The position numbers and the translations under genes are program-made. Under the pieces are notes generated by a model. The model was not told the origin of the DNA, made no database searches, and was given only the letters and a program-made list of their open reading frames with translations. A DNA stretch of 35,000 bases, taken from the IMG/VR virus record IMGVR_UViG_3300022072_000059, positions 1 to 35,000 of that record. One strand, 5' to 3'. Shown here piece after piece: positions 1 through 7,940 of the stretch (the first letter of the stretch is position 1; each line of letters begins with the position of its first letter). This DNA comes from a virus.

Positions 1-832
1 CTATGCCGAAAAGTGTAGGAGTAAAAGTTCCCTCCTCATAATCATCAAGGGTATTAGCGTCTGCACTTGCATTTTGGGTTGCAGGGAATTGAAGTTGTCC
101 CTGAGTTACCTTTATAGAACCCGCCCGTGATATTCTGAATATCTCAGTGTTTAACGTATTATCATCATTTAACGCCCTAACTAGTAAGTCTGACGTTGTT
201 CCAGTTAGTGCCCATTTTTTAGCATCTACAGCTTGGTCAGTTTCTTCTAAAATTATCTGTGGTGCTGTTGTTGATATAAACTGAGCCGCTGTAAACGAAT
301 TAGGTAAGGCAAGCGCCGCCTTCTCAGTATCTAACTCATCTATAGCGGCTTGTACGTTTGTTGCTATTATGTTTCCTGTTGGCACGTTCACCACATTAGT
401 GGCTGTCAATGCAGTAGAGGACAAGAAGTTAAATGAGACCATAGCTATCTCGTCATTCAGGTCTGCACCCACTGTTAGCGTGACGGTATTCGCTACATTA
501 TCTAAAGTGTAATCCACTGCGGGTAATAATTTAGCACCGTTTAGAAACACTAGTATTGACGCGTCAGTATCGTAGAGCAGTACAACACCATTATCATCAG
601 CACCACTAAATAGGGTCTGACTTGCTGTTGCTGTGTAAACTAATTCCTGTGTGATTGTATCTAATACAGATGCTGAAGCACCGATCTCAACAATAGCGTC
701 CGAGCCGTCGTTTTTCTTTGTATATAACCTACCGTCATACGTGTTTAACGCTAGCTCACCTAAATCTAAGTCAGCAACTAACGGAGCTTTCGAGGCGACC
801 GCGCTACGTTTTAACTTTAATGTATTAGCCAT
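1..832 (-). CDS. Tail fibre protein, 3' end outside window
   Basis: The frame is open from an ATG at 832 to the window edge (277 codons), so the C-terminus is missing. The start follows AAGGAG at a 7-base spacing and lies inside a 12-base palindrome. The N-terminus (MANTLKLKRS, then GELALNTYDGRLYTKK) is a module typical of phage fibre proteins that attach to the virion. A middle stretch (VFLNGAKL...DYTL) resembles the beta-rich segments of such fibres. Near the edge the motif DDYEEGTFTPT appears, which is common just before the C-terminal domain of many tail fibres. The likely role is receptor binding. It shares its N-terminal module with the protein encoded at 875-1705. Role inferred from motifs; the receptor is unknown. 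Confidence 0.8.
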   Translation of the reverse strand, partial: MANTLKLKRSAVASKAPLVADLDLGELALNTYDGRLYTKKNDGSDAIVEIGASASVLDTITQELVYTATASQTLFSGADDNGVVLLYDTDASILVFLNGAKLLPAVDYTLDNVANTVTLTVGADLNDEIAMVSFNFLSSTALTATNVVNVPTGNIIATNVQAAIDELDTEKAALALPNSFTAAQFISTTAPQIILEETDQAVDAKKWALTGTTSDLLVRALNDDNTLNTEIFRISRAGSIKVTQGQLQFPATQNASADANTLDDYEEGTFTPTLFGI

Positions 833-838
833 ATGGCT
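827..838. promoter_or_regulatory. 12-base palindrome containing the fibre start codon
   Basis: AGCCATATGGCT is a perfect palindrome, and its central ATG is the start codon of the fibre gene reading left. In RNA it could form a short stem around the start codon. It is one of several starts in this window placed inside an inverted repeat. Part of this may be a by-product of the common ATG-GCT (Met-Ala) start. Confidence 0.4.
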
Positions 839-848
839 TCTCCTTAGT

Positions 849-860
849 GCTTATATAAGC
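849..860. repeat. 12-base palindrome in the gap between two fibre genes
   Basis: GCTTATATAAGC is a perfect palindrome in the 42-base gap between the two fibre genes, about a dozen bases upstream of the AAGGAG ribosome binding site. It could be a small RNA hairpin or a protein site. No promoter or terminator signature is clear beside it. Confidence 0.4.
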
Positions 861-874
861 AGAGATTAGGTTTC

Positions 875-1705
875 TTAGAATGTACCGCCATCAATAACCC
901 AAGCATTCAGCCTGAGGGGTGTAACGATACGTAGGTCATCTGAGCCTGCATCGACTTCAACTTGCGTAGCTAATTCAGCAATACCTGCTACTGTTTGCGT
1001 AGCTTGAACTTCATCACCAGAGTTAGTACCAGACGTATTACCAAGTTTGGTAACCGAGGCATCTGTTAATGCGTTAGTGTCAGCATTAGATTCATACTGC
1101 GTTTTGATGCTAGCAGGTGTTAAGTTAGCCTGAACAATAGTCCAGTCAGTTTCTGCTGCAGCATTGTCAACCTGAGAAATCAGCGTGTCACCTATCTCTA
1201 CATCTGCTGTAAAGAAGGTACCTGCTACCGTTACGGTGTAGGTATCACCGGTAACCGTCGCTATTGGCGTGCTATCTAAGTTTGGAGTATCGGTTGACGC
1301 GTTGTAGTCGCCTTTGTACGCCATACCTGAAGTTACAGCTCCAGCAACCTGGGCGGTCACGTAGGCTTTTACAGATTGCTGAGTCGGTACTTTAGATGCC
1401 GAATCCGTAGCAAAGCTATCTTCATCGATTACAAAACCTACTGCAGCAGAGGATGTGTCGCTGTTCATCACAGCACCAGCAGCGTCGACCGAGGCCGCGT
1501 CTGTTACGTCAGCGCCTGCTTCAATACCGTTTAATTTAGCTACGTATTTCCAACCGCCGACTACTTCTTGCGACGCACCAGCAATACCGATGAATAGTTC
1601 ACCGTCGCCTGTACCTGTACTTTCTGAATAAGCTAACTCACCTTGTGTGAGCCCCGTAGGAGCAGCAGAAGTACTACTGCGTTTGATCCGTATTGTATTT
1701 GCCAT
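875..1705 (-). CDS. Tail fibre / receptor-binding protein
   Basis: A 276-residue protein beginning MANTIRIKRS followed by GELAYSESTGTGDGELFIG, the same attachment-type module as the next fibre gene at 1-832. The middle contains KLNGIEAGADVTDA and KVPTQQSVKAYV, motifs frequent in phage fibres and fibre-associated repeats. The C-terminus carries AGIAELATQVEVDAG...VTPLRLN, a segment widespread in T4-like and lambdoid side fibres, and ends NAWVIDGGTF. Start choice: ATG preceded by AAGGG within a small inverted repeat. The preceding 98-residue protein also ends in a GG-aromatic-type tail (GGYF). It probably forms or decorates a host-recognition fibre. Function inferred from motifs only. Confidence 0.75.
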   Translation of the reverse strand: MANTIRIKRSSTSAAPTGLTQGELAYSESTGTGDGELFIGIAGASQEVVGGWKYVAKLNGIEAGADVTDAASVDAAGAVMNSDTSSAAVGFVIDEDSFATDSASKVPTQQSVKAYVTAQVAGAVTSGMAYKGDYNASTDTPNLDSTPIATVTGDTYTVTVAGTFFTADVEIGDTLISQVDNAAAETDWTIVQANLTPASIKTQYESNADTNALTDASVTKLGNTSGTNSGDEVQATQTVAGIAELATQVEVDAGSDDLRIVTPLRLNAWVIDGGTF

Positions 1706-1716
1706 TATTAATTCCC

Positions 1717-2013
1717 TTAGAAATAGCCGCCATTAGTATCTAAGCCACCATTATCAGCAGCTAGCTCTGTCTTATAAACTATCGGTTCCCATATACCGGA
1801 TGTATACACGGAGAGAACCTGTGTACTTGTTTGAAGCCATAGTTGTCCATTGTCTGCACCTGCCGGAGCGCTCTCACTGTCGATGACTTGCCCAGATCCA
1901 TTATTACCCGCTGCACCAGCTGGACCTTGAATACCGAGCGTAACTATGTCTACCGACTTAGTCCCAGGCGATACCGTGGTTGTGTTGTTCCGTATCGTTA
2001 CTGTAGTAGTCAT
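1717..2013 (-). CDS. Small collagen-motif virion protein, fibre-associated
   Basis: A 98-residue protein whose start overlaps the stop of the previous gene (ATGA). Residues about 25-40 hold VTLGIQGPAGAAGNNG, a short Gly-X-Y collagen-like stretch. After it comes a beta-rich segment (DNGQLWLQTSTQVLSVYTSGIWEPI) of a kind common in phage fibre tips, and it ends GGYF. The IVT-G-QGPAG block is shared with the protein at 6625-7050, so the two look like related adhesin modules. Collagen-like repeats in phages usually mark trimerising fibre segments. A role as a small receptor-binding or fibre-linking protein is inference. Confidence 0.65.
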   Translation of the reverse strand: MTTTVTIRNNTTTVSPGTKSVDIVTLGIQGPAGAAGNNGSGQVIDSESAPAGADNGQLWLQTSTQVLSVYTSGIWEPIVYKTELAADNGGLDTNGGYF

Positions 2014-2576
2014 TTGAACGCGTTGAAATCGAAGAGGCTAAGGAGCTTGGATTTGACATGCTCACCGAAGCTACCTGCTGTAACGTGATCCGAGGTGTTG
2101 GCGTCCCATACTGCGGTAGCGTTTTGTGCATCTGTTGGAATAGATAGAAGTTTAGCGTTCTCTGCTTCACTAAGCCCGCTGCCTGTAGAGATAACGATTA
2201 CTTCTACTTGCGGTGGAATGTAGGCAATATCGACTGACGTTGCTAATGCAAGACTAGCTTTATCAAATACCGCAATACCTTCCTGTCCATCATCTGTAAT
2301 TATTGTTCCGTTTATGGTCAGTACATGTGACGTATCAAACGGCACTATTCTTGTCCCACTTAGCAACACTGCATATCTTTCGGTGAACTTACCACCGCCT
2401 TTGCTTACGTTACCTTCTGCGTTCATAAACACATCGTAAATACGTAAGCCTTCATCTGTTCTTCTTAGCGTTCTCATCTCTTTGTAAATGTCGATTGGGT
2501 TTACAGTAGCCCCGACCGTGTCTGCGTGTAGGTATATTCTGCGGTTAGCGCCATCTATAGAAGCTATCAGCGTCAT
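2010..2576 (-). CDS. Fibre-cassette structural protein, function unknown
   Basis: A 188-residue protein coupled to both neighbours by ATGA overlaps, with GGGAGG as ribosome binding site. The N-terminal two thirds are beta-rich (RRIYLHADTVGATVNPIDIY, then RYAVLLSGTRIVPFDTSHVL and GTIITDDGQEGIAVFD). The strong YIPPQVEVIVISTGSG segment is followed by a C-terminal helix starting LSEAENAKLLSIPT. I recognise this layout as common among hypothetical proteins in phage tail-fibre cassettes but cannot name a function. Position between fibre genes suggests a distal tail component or an adaptor for a receptor-binding protein. Confidence 0.65.
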   Translation of the reverse strand: MTLIASIDGANRRIYLHADTVGATVNPIDIYKEMRTLRRTDEGLRIYDVFMNAEGNVSKGGGKFTERYAVLLSGTRIVPFDTSHVLTINGTIITDDGQEGIAVFDKASLALATSVDIAYIPPQVEVIVISTGSGLSEAENAKLLSIPTDAQNATAVWDANTSDHVTAGSFGEHVKSKLLSLFDFNAFK

Positions 2577-2875
2577 ACATGTAACCTCCCGTTGCTATCC
2601 AATGTGGCATCATGTTCAATCGCCACCCATTTCAAGGCTACCGTTGCAATCATTGCGTAAAGTTCCATACCGTCGATCATTCCATCAGCAGCATAGTCAT
2701 TGACAGGTTGCTTGTAGATGTCGCTCAATCTTCGGTATATTCTGTCGAAGCCACCGATAACCTGGATTTCTTTCCCCAAGTCATCGGTTATTACTTTCTC
2801 GACATGAATACTTATAAATGGCTCACCTACAGGTATAACATCAATACTAATTGTTCTAATTCGTAGGTAAGCCAT
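2573..2875 (-). CDS. Small conserved-looking phage protein, unknown
   Basis: A 100-residue protein with ribosome binding site TAGGAG; its stop overlaps the next start (ATGA). It has an N-terminal beta segment (RIRTISIDVIPVGEPFISIHVEK) and a helical second half (FDRIYRRLSDIYKQ and GMELYAMIATVALKWVAIEH). There is no signal peptide, membrane segment or motif that I recognise. It sits between a large adhesin-like gene and a fibre-cassette protein, so a small connector or chaperone is possible. This is inference from position. Confidence 0.6.
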   Translation of the reverse strand: MAYLRIRTISIDVIPVGEPFISIHVEKVITDDLGKEIQVIGGFDRIYRRLSDIYKQPVNDYAADGMIDGMELYAMIATVALKWVAIEHDATLDSNGRLHV

Positions 2876-2883
2876 AGCAGCTC

Positions 2884-4362
2884 CTATACGTTATTTTCTG
2901 CGGCTGGTGCGCATGTGAACGCTACGGTTGTTTGTTGCGTTATGCTGTAAAGCGTTTTAGCTTGGGTAGCCCCGCCATCACCTTCACATAAGAATACGCA
3001 ATCTTTATCAGTCTCAGCAGTACCGCCGACCGTATCACCCGTATAATCGAACGGGAAGATGATCTTGTTATTACCATTGGCTGAAGAAGAAAGACCTTTA
3101 ACTGCCACTGATGAAGAGTTTTCAACTGTAACTGCGCCAGCGGTGTTGTAAGCTGCAGCAAAGAAACTATGATACCAAGAGTTAACATCGCCTTTAGCAG
3201 TTGAACCGATATCCGCTTCTACTGAAACAGAGAATGAGTAAGCCTTGACAGTACCGCCATCATCGGTAAATACAACTCGTTGCTGATCGGCTGTTGGAAT
3301 GTTCGTGATGTACATTCCTTCAGTAGTTGGATCAACACCAGATTTAGTTACGATTTGACCTTGAGCATTGTATGAATACCAAGTTTCAATGTCTTTACCT
3401 AAGCTACCTGTAGTTACACCAAGACCATCTGCTTCATCTGGTTGTGTTGCGAAAGCATCTAACCATGCTACACACTGGTTTAATGTAGCTGAGTTTGAGT
3501 TGATTAGTTCCCATGAGAACAATCTACTACCTGTTTCATCAGAGAACTCAGCAGACTTAGCAGAAGGCGCGGCAATGTTGTTTAATTCCATCGTCGCCCA
3601 TACACCAGTGGGGGTCGTGTAAACATCTGCAAGAGGATGAGTAGTTGTGTTAGTTGTTAAATGCACAGACTCGTTCAATGCGAAACCTGTTGAGTAACCA
3701 CCTAATTCTGTGATACCCAAATCGGTAGTAGTTGCTTTTCTATCGTAGTTGTTTCCGTATGTACGGACAGACACGGCTTCATAGGTACGACTATCGAAAG
3801 ACCCGTTAGACACATCACCGAATACTTGAACCGCTTCATCTATCTGACCAACTTTAGCGAAATCCGTTGCTGTACCCTGAATGGCTAATTGATAGTAAGG
3901 TTGTGATCCAGCTTCGATGTTGGATAAACCTTTGTTACCGAAGTAGATCCGTGTAGCTACCGCGCTTGCATCAAGCTCGTTCCAGCCGGAGCCGCGAATA
4001 CCCGCTCTATCAGCATCAGTCGATGGTGTTTTAGCATTAACAAAGTTATATGCACCACCGAACTTAAAGGTACCTGAAGTCCAACGATCATACTGACGAA
4101 GCACTTCATCTGAAGCACGTTCCTGATTTTCAAAAGCGTAGATAGCCTCGAATTTCAAGCCATCTGCACGAATCAATGGATTTGGATCTGACGCACCACC
4201 ACCGACGCTGGTTAAATCAACCGTTGCCAATTCATCTGCGTAGATAAATTCAATCAGGTCATTCGCTTTGTCGAAGTAGATGTTGCCATCTGGTGTTCCG
4301 GCTCGCGAGTCTGTTGATTGGACGAGTGTTGTATTGTAGTTGGATAAATCTATAAGTGCCAT
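2884..4362 (-). CDS. Large beta-rich virion protein, probable adhesin component
   Basis: A 492-residue protein starting MALIDLSNYNTTLV, with ribosome binding site GAGGAG that overlaps the stop of the preceding gene. The N-terminal 65 residues describe a small domain (GTPDGNIYFDKANDLIEFIYADELATVDL). The remainder alternates short beta strands and glycine turns, with SGTFKFGGAYNFVNAK and a long Thr/Ser-rich middle. No enzyme motif is visible. Together with the gene at 4705-6345 it forms a pair of large secreted-looking but signal-less proteins, as expected for virion fibres. It is likely part of the host-recognition apparatus; the exact role is unknown. Confidence 0.6.
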   Translation of the reverse strand: MALIDLSNYNTTLVQSTDSRAGTPDGNIYFDKANDLIEFIYADELATVDLTSVGGGASDPNPLIRADGLKFEAIYAFENQERASDEVLRQYDRWTSGTFKFGGAYNFVNAKTPSTDADRAGIRGSGWNELDASAVATRIYFGNKGLSNIEAGSQPYYQLAIQGTATDFAKVGQIDEAVQVFGDVSNGSFDSRTYEAVSVRTYGNNYDRKATTTDLGITELGGYSTGFALNESVHLTTNTTTHPLADVYTTPTGVWATMELNNIAAPSAKSAEFSDETGSRLFSWELINSNSATLNQCVAWLDAFATQPDEADGLGVTTGSLGKDIETWYSYNAQGQIVTKSGVDPTTEGMYITNIPTADQQRVVFTDDGGTVKAYSFSVSVEADIGSTAKGDVNSWYHSFFAAAYNTAGAVTVENSSSVAVKGLSSSANGNNKIIFPFDYTGDTVGGTAETDKDCVFLCEGDGGATQAKTLYSITQQTTVAFTCAPAAENNV

Positions 4363-4366
4363 GTGG

Positions 4367-4705
4367 CTACTCCTCTGGTAATAAGTTTTCTAAAATAGTT
4401 GCGAGTCGTACATTTTCAATACCCAACTCATTGTTCACGCCTGCCAACTCGTCTATCTGAGCCTTTAAATATTCGTTCTGCTTTTCTTTTTGAAAATTAA
4501 TTCCTGCATTGAAAGCAATAAGTTCGTACTTCTTTGCGAAGTTAAGAATATTGAACATAAGCGCATCGTTAATTACAGGAGGGAAACTATGAATAGCCTC
4601 GCCTGTCACGTTCTTTCTTACAGTCCAATCGCTCTTAACTGCACCATTCGTGTTCTGTGTAACGTGCGATGTTTGTAAGTCAATCAATTCAGGTTGCTCT
4701 GCCAT
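4367..4705 (-). CDS. Small coiled-coil protein between two adhesin-like genes
   Basis: A 112-residue protein whose start overlaps the previous stop (TAATG). Residues about 70-110 form a predicted coiled coil (KEKQNEYLKAQIDELAGVNNELGIENVRLATILENLL) with heptad leucines and isoleucines. The N-terminal half has no recognised motif. Small coiled-coil proteins beside fibre genes are often trimerisation partners or assembly chaperones. That role is inferred from position and helical content, not from a family match. Confidence 0.6.
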   Translation of the reverse strand: MAEQPELIDLQTSHVTQNTNGAVKSDWTVRKNVTGEAIHSFPPVINDALMFNILNFAKKYELIAFNAGINFQKEKQNEYLKAQIDELAGVNNELGIENVRLATILENLLPEE

Positions 4706-6345
4706 TAGTTATTAATGTCCTTTTTTAAATTTATGATGACGTTTTGATCGCCAGCGGTTGCGGAGTAGTAAGTCACAGACTCTTCAAAGTCATTAGCTTT
4801 AGGTAATATCTGAATCGCATAGTTGGTACCATTGACAAAATCGTAAGCATAAGATTGAGATGCGTTTGTTGCGTTTTCATCCCCTTGAACTTCGTTAGCA
4901 CCCGCCAAACTTCCTGTGTTGGTTACTTCATAGATGCGGTATTCGTAGTTCGTAATTGCGGGATTTAACGTGTAACCCAACGTAGACTTGTCTACCGAAA
5001 CAATGAAACTTCCCAATCCTGAGTTAAATATTGTCGGAGTGGTTGCGCCAGCGACTACGTTGATGGTTAACGTAGCAGCGACTAGCATATTTATACGAAT
5101 CGTTTCGTTACCTGTACTTCCGTTTATGCCTGCATAACCACTGTCATTACTGTTCCATGTGTAGGTTTCGTCTGTTCCTGTAGAGATGTTTAACTCTACT
5201 GCGTGACCGGTGCCTGTAGACTCAAATGTAGAAAACTTTATAAAATCCAAATCGGAAACAATAACTGCCGCAGAAGCAGGTGAGTTTCTAACCGTAGTTT
5301 TATTCAACTCGCCTGTTAGCGTGATAGCGCCGCAACCATTGAATGTACAAGAAGCCATAGTGTTAGCGATAGCCGCTGTACCACCTGAAGTGAATACAAC
5401 ACCTGATATTGCTTGACCTAACTTGGTAGCTACCGTTGCGTAGTTGGAAACTGCACCGCCTGACATTGTGAAAGCAGTAGCCGCTGTCGTATCAAAGTTG
5501 TAGTCAACTAAGCCGGATGCCGATATAGATGAGTTTGTTAGTGTTGCTGTGCCTGTAACATCGAAGCCATACGTGTAAGCACCACCTAGCGTGTCAGAGA
5601 ATACTAGCGTTTCACCGCTGGAAGTCATAGCTGTACCGTCGAATGAAACACTACCTTGCGTAAACACGATACCTTCCTCTATTCGCATTACACCAATAGC
5701 GGCTGTATCATCTTGTACTGTTGCCTCTGTGAATAACGCGTTTGAATCAGTTGTACCATTAAAAGATAATCCAGCGCCTACTTCCATAGCATCGACAACA
5801 AAGTTATCAAAACGTGTAGTATTACCACCTACGTCAGTAACAAATCCTATTTCGGTGATATCGCCTAATGTAGCATTTGTACCACTATTACCGCTCGGTG
5901 TAGATGCTGTGTTTACTGCCCATTTTATGAAACCACCTGAGTATGTGTCTGACCCTGCTACGTTCCAATAAGAGGTGTTTGCGCCATCGCCTAGCGCGAT
6001 TTGCATACCACCGTTAGCTTTCAGTAATGCAGAACCAGCAGCTAAGAAAGCCGCCCAGATGTAGGCGTTGCCTAGAGGGACTTTTGTTAACCCAGTACCT
6101 GTGCCGCCTGACGTAAAGTCATAGCCTAGTGCGTTTGTATAGTAAATCTTTACTCGTTGCTTGTTAGTACGAGAGGCTCTTGCATCAGTACCCTCAGCCA
6201 CTAAATCGATTGTACCTACTGAATTTAGAAGACCAGCACCACCACCAGAACCCGAGATTGTTAATGCCGCCCAACCTGTAGCGGTATCAGCATTGTCTAC
6301 TCTAGTAGCTTTGTATGTGCCGCCTGTATTTATCGTTACTGGCAT
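4705..6345 (-). CDS. Beta-helix-like virion protein, probable tail-associated adhesin
   Basis: A 546-residue protein starting MPVTINTGGTYKATR. The middle (about residues 180-400) contains short repeating strands with conserved Gly, Thr and Ser turns (LTISGSG, TLTNSSISASGLVDYNF, FTMSGGAVSN), the pattern of a right-handed beta helix as in tailspikes. The C-terminal 100 residues hold YEYRIYEVTNTGSLAG, which resembles a separate beta-sandwich domain. No catalytic residues of a polysaccharide-degrading spike can be assigned by eye. It is coupled by TAATG overlaps to both neighbours. The probable role is receptor or surface-polysaccharide contact; enzymatic activity is unproven. Confidence 0.6.
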   Translation of the reverse strand: MPVTINTGGTYKATRVDNADTATGWAALTISGSGGGAGLLNSVGTIDLVAEGTDARASRTNKQRVKIYYTNALGYDFTSGGTGTGLTKVPLGNAYIWAAFLAAGSALLKANGGMQIALGDGANTSYWNVAGSDTYSGGFIKWAVNTASTPSGNSGTNATLGDITEIGFVTDVGGNTTRFDNFVVDAMEVGAGLSFNGTTDSNALFTEATVQDDTAAIGVMRIEEGIVFTQGSVSFDGTAMTSSGETLVFSDTLGGAYTYGFDVTGTATLTNSSISASGLVDYNFDTTAATAFTMSGGAVSNYATVATKLGQAISGVVFTSGGTAAIANTMASCTFNGCGAITLTGELNKTTVRNSPASAAVIVSDLDFIKFSTFESTGTGHAVELNISTGTDETYTWNSNDSGYAGINGSTGNETIRINMLVAATLTINVVAGATTPTIFNSGLGSFIVSVDKSTLGYTLNPAITNYEYRIYEVTNTGSLAGANEVQGDENATNASQSYAYDFVNGTNYAIQILPKANDFEESVTYYSATAGDQNVIINLKKDINN

Positions 6346-6632
6346 TAGTTACGCTCTATCAACCTGTCAAGCTTGTCGTTCATACGATTGAAATTAGAAC
6401 TCATGCTCTCCATGGCTTTGATGCTACGTTCTTCGCTGTTGTTCATCATATTCGTGACGTTATCGATCTTGAGCTCATTAGCACTGATACGCTTATCTAA
6501 CGTCGCAGCCCACGAAAACATGCTTGTAGCAAAAAGAGCCGTAATAATCAGATGGCCTACATTTAGACGTTTGTCCAAGTGCCAATGACTAGATAGCCCG
6601 TCTTCATCGCGATGATTGAGATGCTCATGCAT
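6345..6632 (-). CDS. Single-span membrane protein with coiled coil, holin-like candidate
   Basis: A 95-residue protein. Residues 1-24 are polar and histidine-rich (SSHWHLDKRLNVGH). Residues about 25-44 form one hydrophobic span (LIITALFATSMFSWAATL). Residues 46-95 are a helical tail likely to form a coiled coil (KRISANELKIDNVTNMM, MNDKLDRLIERN). The WHLDKR segment before the span is one I associate with a small phage membrane-protein family seen near tail genes. A single-span holin or a lysis accessory protein is possible, but no endolysin gene lies beside it. It overlaps the previous gene by eight bases, with AGGA ahead of the start. Confidence 0.6.
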   Translation of the reverse strand: MHEHLNHRDEDGLSSHWHLDKRLNVGHLIITALFATSMFSWAATLDKRISANELKIDNVTNMMNNSEERSIKAMESMSSNFNRMNDKLDRLIERN

Positions 6633-7050
6633 AAGATATTCCTACTCGGTTATCCCAGACGTTATCAGCATTATCGTTGCCATCAGCTAGGGTTTCGGTG
6701 AACACGCCGGCCGGCGCTTCAATCCCACGTAAAATCATCCATGATGATGACGCGGTGTTATTAGAATCGCTCCAGCCTTTGTAGTAGGTGTTTCCAACTT
6801 GAGCGTACTCGCGGTAGGCGTATTCAGTAGCTACGCCGCCCGTTCCTGTTCCTGCTGGGCCTTGTACACCTACCGTTACGATGTTTACTTTCTGAACGAT
6901 GGGAGTAACAGACATAGCTGTAGTAGAAGCTGTAACAGATATATTTGAATTTACGAGGGATACGGTGTTTTCGACAGGCGCTAAAGCTACTGTATGTTCC
7001 TTTGGAACAACAGTGATGCTAGTTTGTAACGCTGAAGAAGAGATAGCCAT
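6625..7050 (-). CDS. Small collagen-motif virion protein
   Basis: A 141-residue protein. The N-terminal 60 residues are Val/Thr/Ser-rich (ITVVPKEHTVALAPVENTVS), consistent with beta strands. They are followed by VNIVTVGVQGPAGTGTGG, the same block found in the protein at 1717-2013. The C-terminal part (YRYAQ-like strands, then ADGNDNADNVWDNRVGISYA) suggests a fibre-tip or adaptor domain. The start overlaps the preceding stop (TAATG) inside a hairpin loop. It is probably a receptor-binding complex component next to the Ig-like protein at 7050-7424. Role inferred from motif and position. Confidence 0.65.
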   Translation of the reverse strand: MAISSSALQTSITVVPKEHTVALAPVENTVSLVNSNISVTASTTAMSVTPIVQKVNIVTVGVQGPAGTGTGGVATEYAYREYAQVGNTYYKGWSDSNNTASSSWMILRGIEAPAGVFTETLADGNDNADNVWDNRVGISYA

Positions 7051-7064
7051 TATCTGGTTATCTC
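7040..7064 (-). promoter_or_regulatory. Hairpin with stop/start codons in its loop
   Basis: The minus-strand RNA reads GAGATA-A-CCA-GATAA-TGG-C-TATCTC. This gives a six-pair stem, one A-C mismatch, and three more pairs closing a five-base loop. The overlapping TAATG (stop of the Ig-like gene and start of the collagen-motif gene) falls in the loop and adjacent stem. It could tune translational coupling; function is not demonstrated. Confidence 0.45.
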
Positions 7065-7424
7065 GGTATCTATTTTGACATTGCCTTTAAGCAGGCGGGT
7101 AACCACACCAGCAGCAGAAACCATTTCGAGATCGTAGTTACCAGCAGTCCACGAGATAGCAGCGGTGTCAGTAGCAGAAATGAACAGGCGAACTTCGCCA
7201 GGGGCTGTACCAAGAATCAAACCACCGTTTTCTGTAGTTAGTTCTAGTAAGGTAGATGCAGCATCTATTGAGTCACGGATGTGTAGTCGAGCTGTGTAGT
7301 TTTCAAGTCCTGCAACAGGTGAGTTAGACTCATCACTCCATGTAAGAGGCACGTCAAACGTAGCACCCTGTTCGATGACTACATTAAGTTTGCCCGCTAC
7401 CGCTTTGATTGTATCTATCGCCAT
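7050..7424 (-). CDS. Ig-like / BppU-N-like phage structural protein
   Basis: A 124-residue all-beta protein. The pattern VVIEQGATFDVPLTWSDESN, then YTARLHIRDSIDAASTLLELTTENG, IRLFISATDTAAISW-type strands, and RLLKGNVKIDTEITR at the end is one I recognise as a common small phage protein resembling the N-terminal domain of baseplate upper protein BppU. It probably attaches receptor-binding proteins to the tail. The start (GGAG, six bases, ATG) lies inside the 3' end of the HNH gene, which overlaps it by 41 bases. That suggests the HNH gene was inserted in front of this gene. The family assignment is from memory of sequence patterns. Confidence 0.7.
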   Translation of the reverse strand: MAIDTIKAVAGKLNVVIEQGATFDVPLTWSDESNSPVAGLENYTARLHIRDSIDAASTLLELTTENGGLILGTAPGEVRLFISATDTAAISWTAGNYDLEMVSAAGVVTRLLKGNVKIDTEITR

Positions 7425-7938
7425 CCTTGGCTCCAGTATGCTGTACTATTTTATTGATGTGACTCAACCATTGATCTAGAGAAGCCACGCTTTTCATCTT
7501 GTTACACGTGCCGCAAGCTGGTGTTATATTACCTGCTCGGTATGCGTCGCTGCTGTCGATCCGGTCTATACCTATACCATCTATTTTATCATTACAGTAG
7601 GCACAATGCGAGTTCCACAGCTTGACAAAGTCCCCAATGGTCAGATCCCACTTTATATCTCGACTGCGCGCACTAGACCTGTACTCGGCAAAGCGGATCG
7701 TTATGTTACTAGAGCGTTCAGCCTTAGAGCAGCACGCCGTGCATATTTCATATTTAGTAGACTTTGGCATTACTAGAGCGCATTTCTTACAGCGAACTAA
7801 ATGCGGAGACTTAATATTCAGCCGCCTAGCCCGCACACTATTTTCCGTACGATGTGGGAGTACTAGCTCAGCTATGTCGGTATTAGAATAGAAGCGGTGT
7901 TCTCGAATTAACTCTTCTTCCCACTCCTGCCACTCCAC
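7384..7938 (-). CDS. HNH homing endonuclease, free-standing
   Basis: A 184-residue protein. Residues 1-45 (WQEWEEELIREH...TENSVRARRLNIKSP) look like a SANT/Myb-type DNA-binding segment that such endonucleases use for target reading. Cys50, Cys53, Cys66 and Cys69 form a zinc-ribbon pair. Residues 111-160 are the HNH core: HCAYC, GIGIDRID, GNITPACGTCNKMKS and a closing helix DQWLSHI. It starts with GTG two bases after the stop of the giant gene and overlaps the following gene by 41 bases. It is most likely a selfish element that cleaves DNA lacking the insertion. It is the only non-structural enzyme gene recognised in the window. Confidence 0.88.
   Translation of the reverse strand: MEWQEWEEELIREHRFYSNTDIAELVLPHRTENSVRARRLNIKSPHLVRCKKCALVMPKSTKYEICTACCSKAERSSNITIRFAEYRSSARSRDIKWDLTIGDFVKLWNSHCAYCNDKIDGIGIDRIDSSDAYRAGNITPACGTCNKMKSVASLDQWLSHINKIVQHTGAKDGDRYNQSGSGQT
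7420..7431 (-). promoter_or_regulatory. AGGA-loop hairpin at a start codon
   Basis: The minus strand reads GCCAAGGATGGC: stem GCCA/TGGC with loop AGGA, and the start codon of the Ig-like gene sits at the loop edge. A separate GGAG upstream is the likely Shine-Dalgarno sequence. The identical 12-mer occurs at 19201-19212, and related forms lie before the portal and capsid genes. Confidence 0.5.
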
Positions 7939-7940
7939 CC

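Noticed and set aside
651-869. Plus-strand open frame over the left fibre gene
   Set aside because: It is antisense to a fibre gene with recognisable motifs, has no good ribosome binding site, and its product shows no family pattern.
1958-2170. Minus-strand open frame of 70 residues overlapping two fibre-cassette genes
   Set aside because: It lies in another frame over the end of one gene and start of the next, which are themselves coupled by ATGA; composition is not protein-like.
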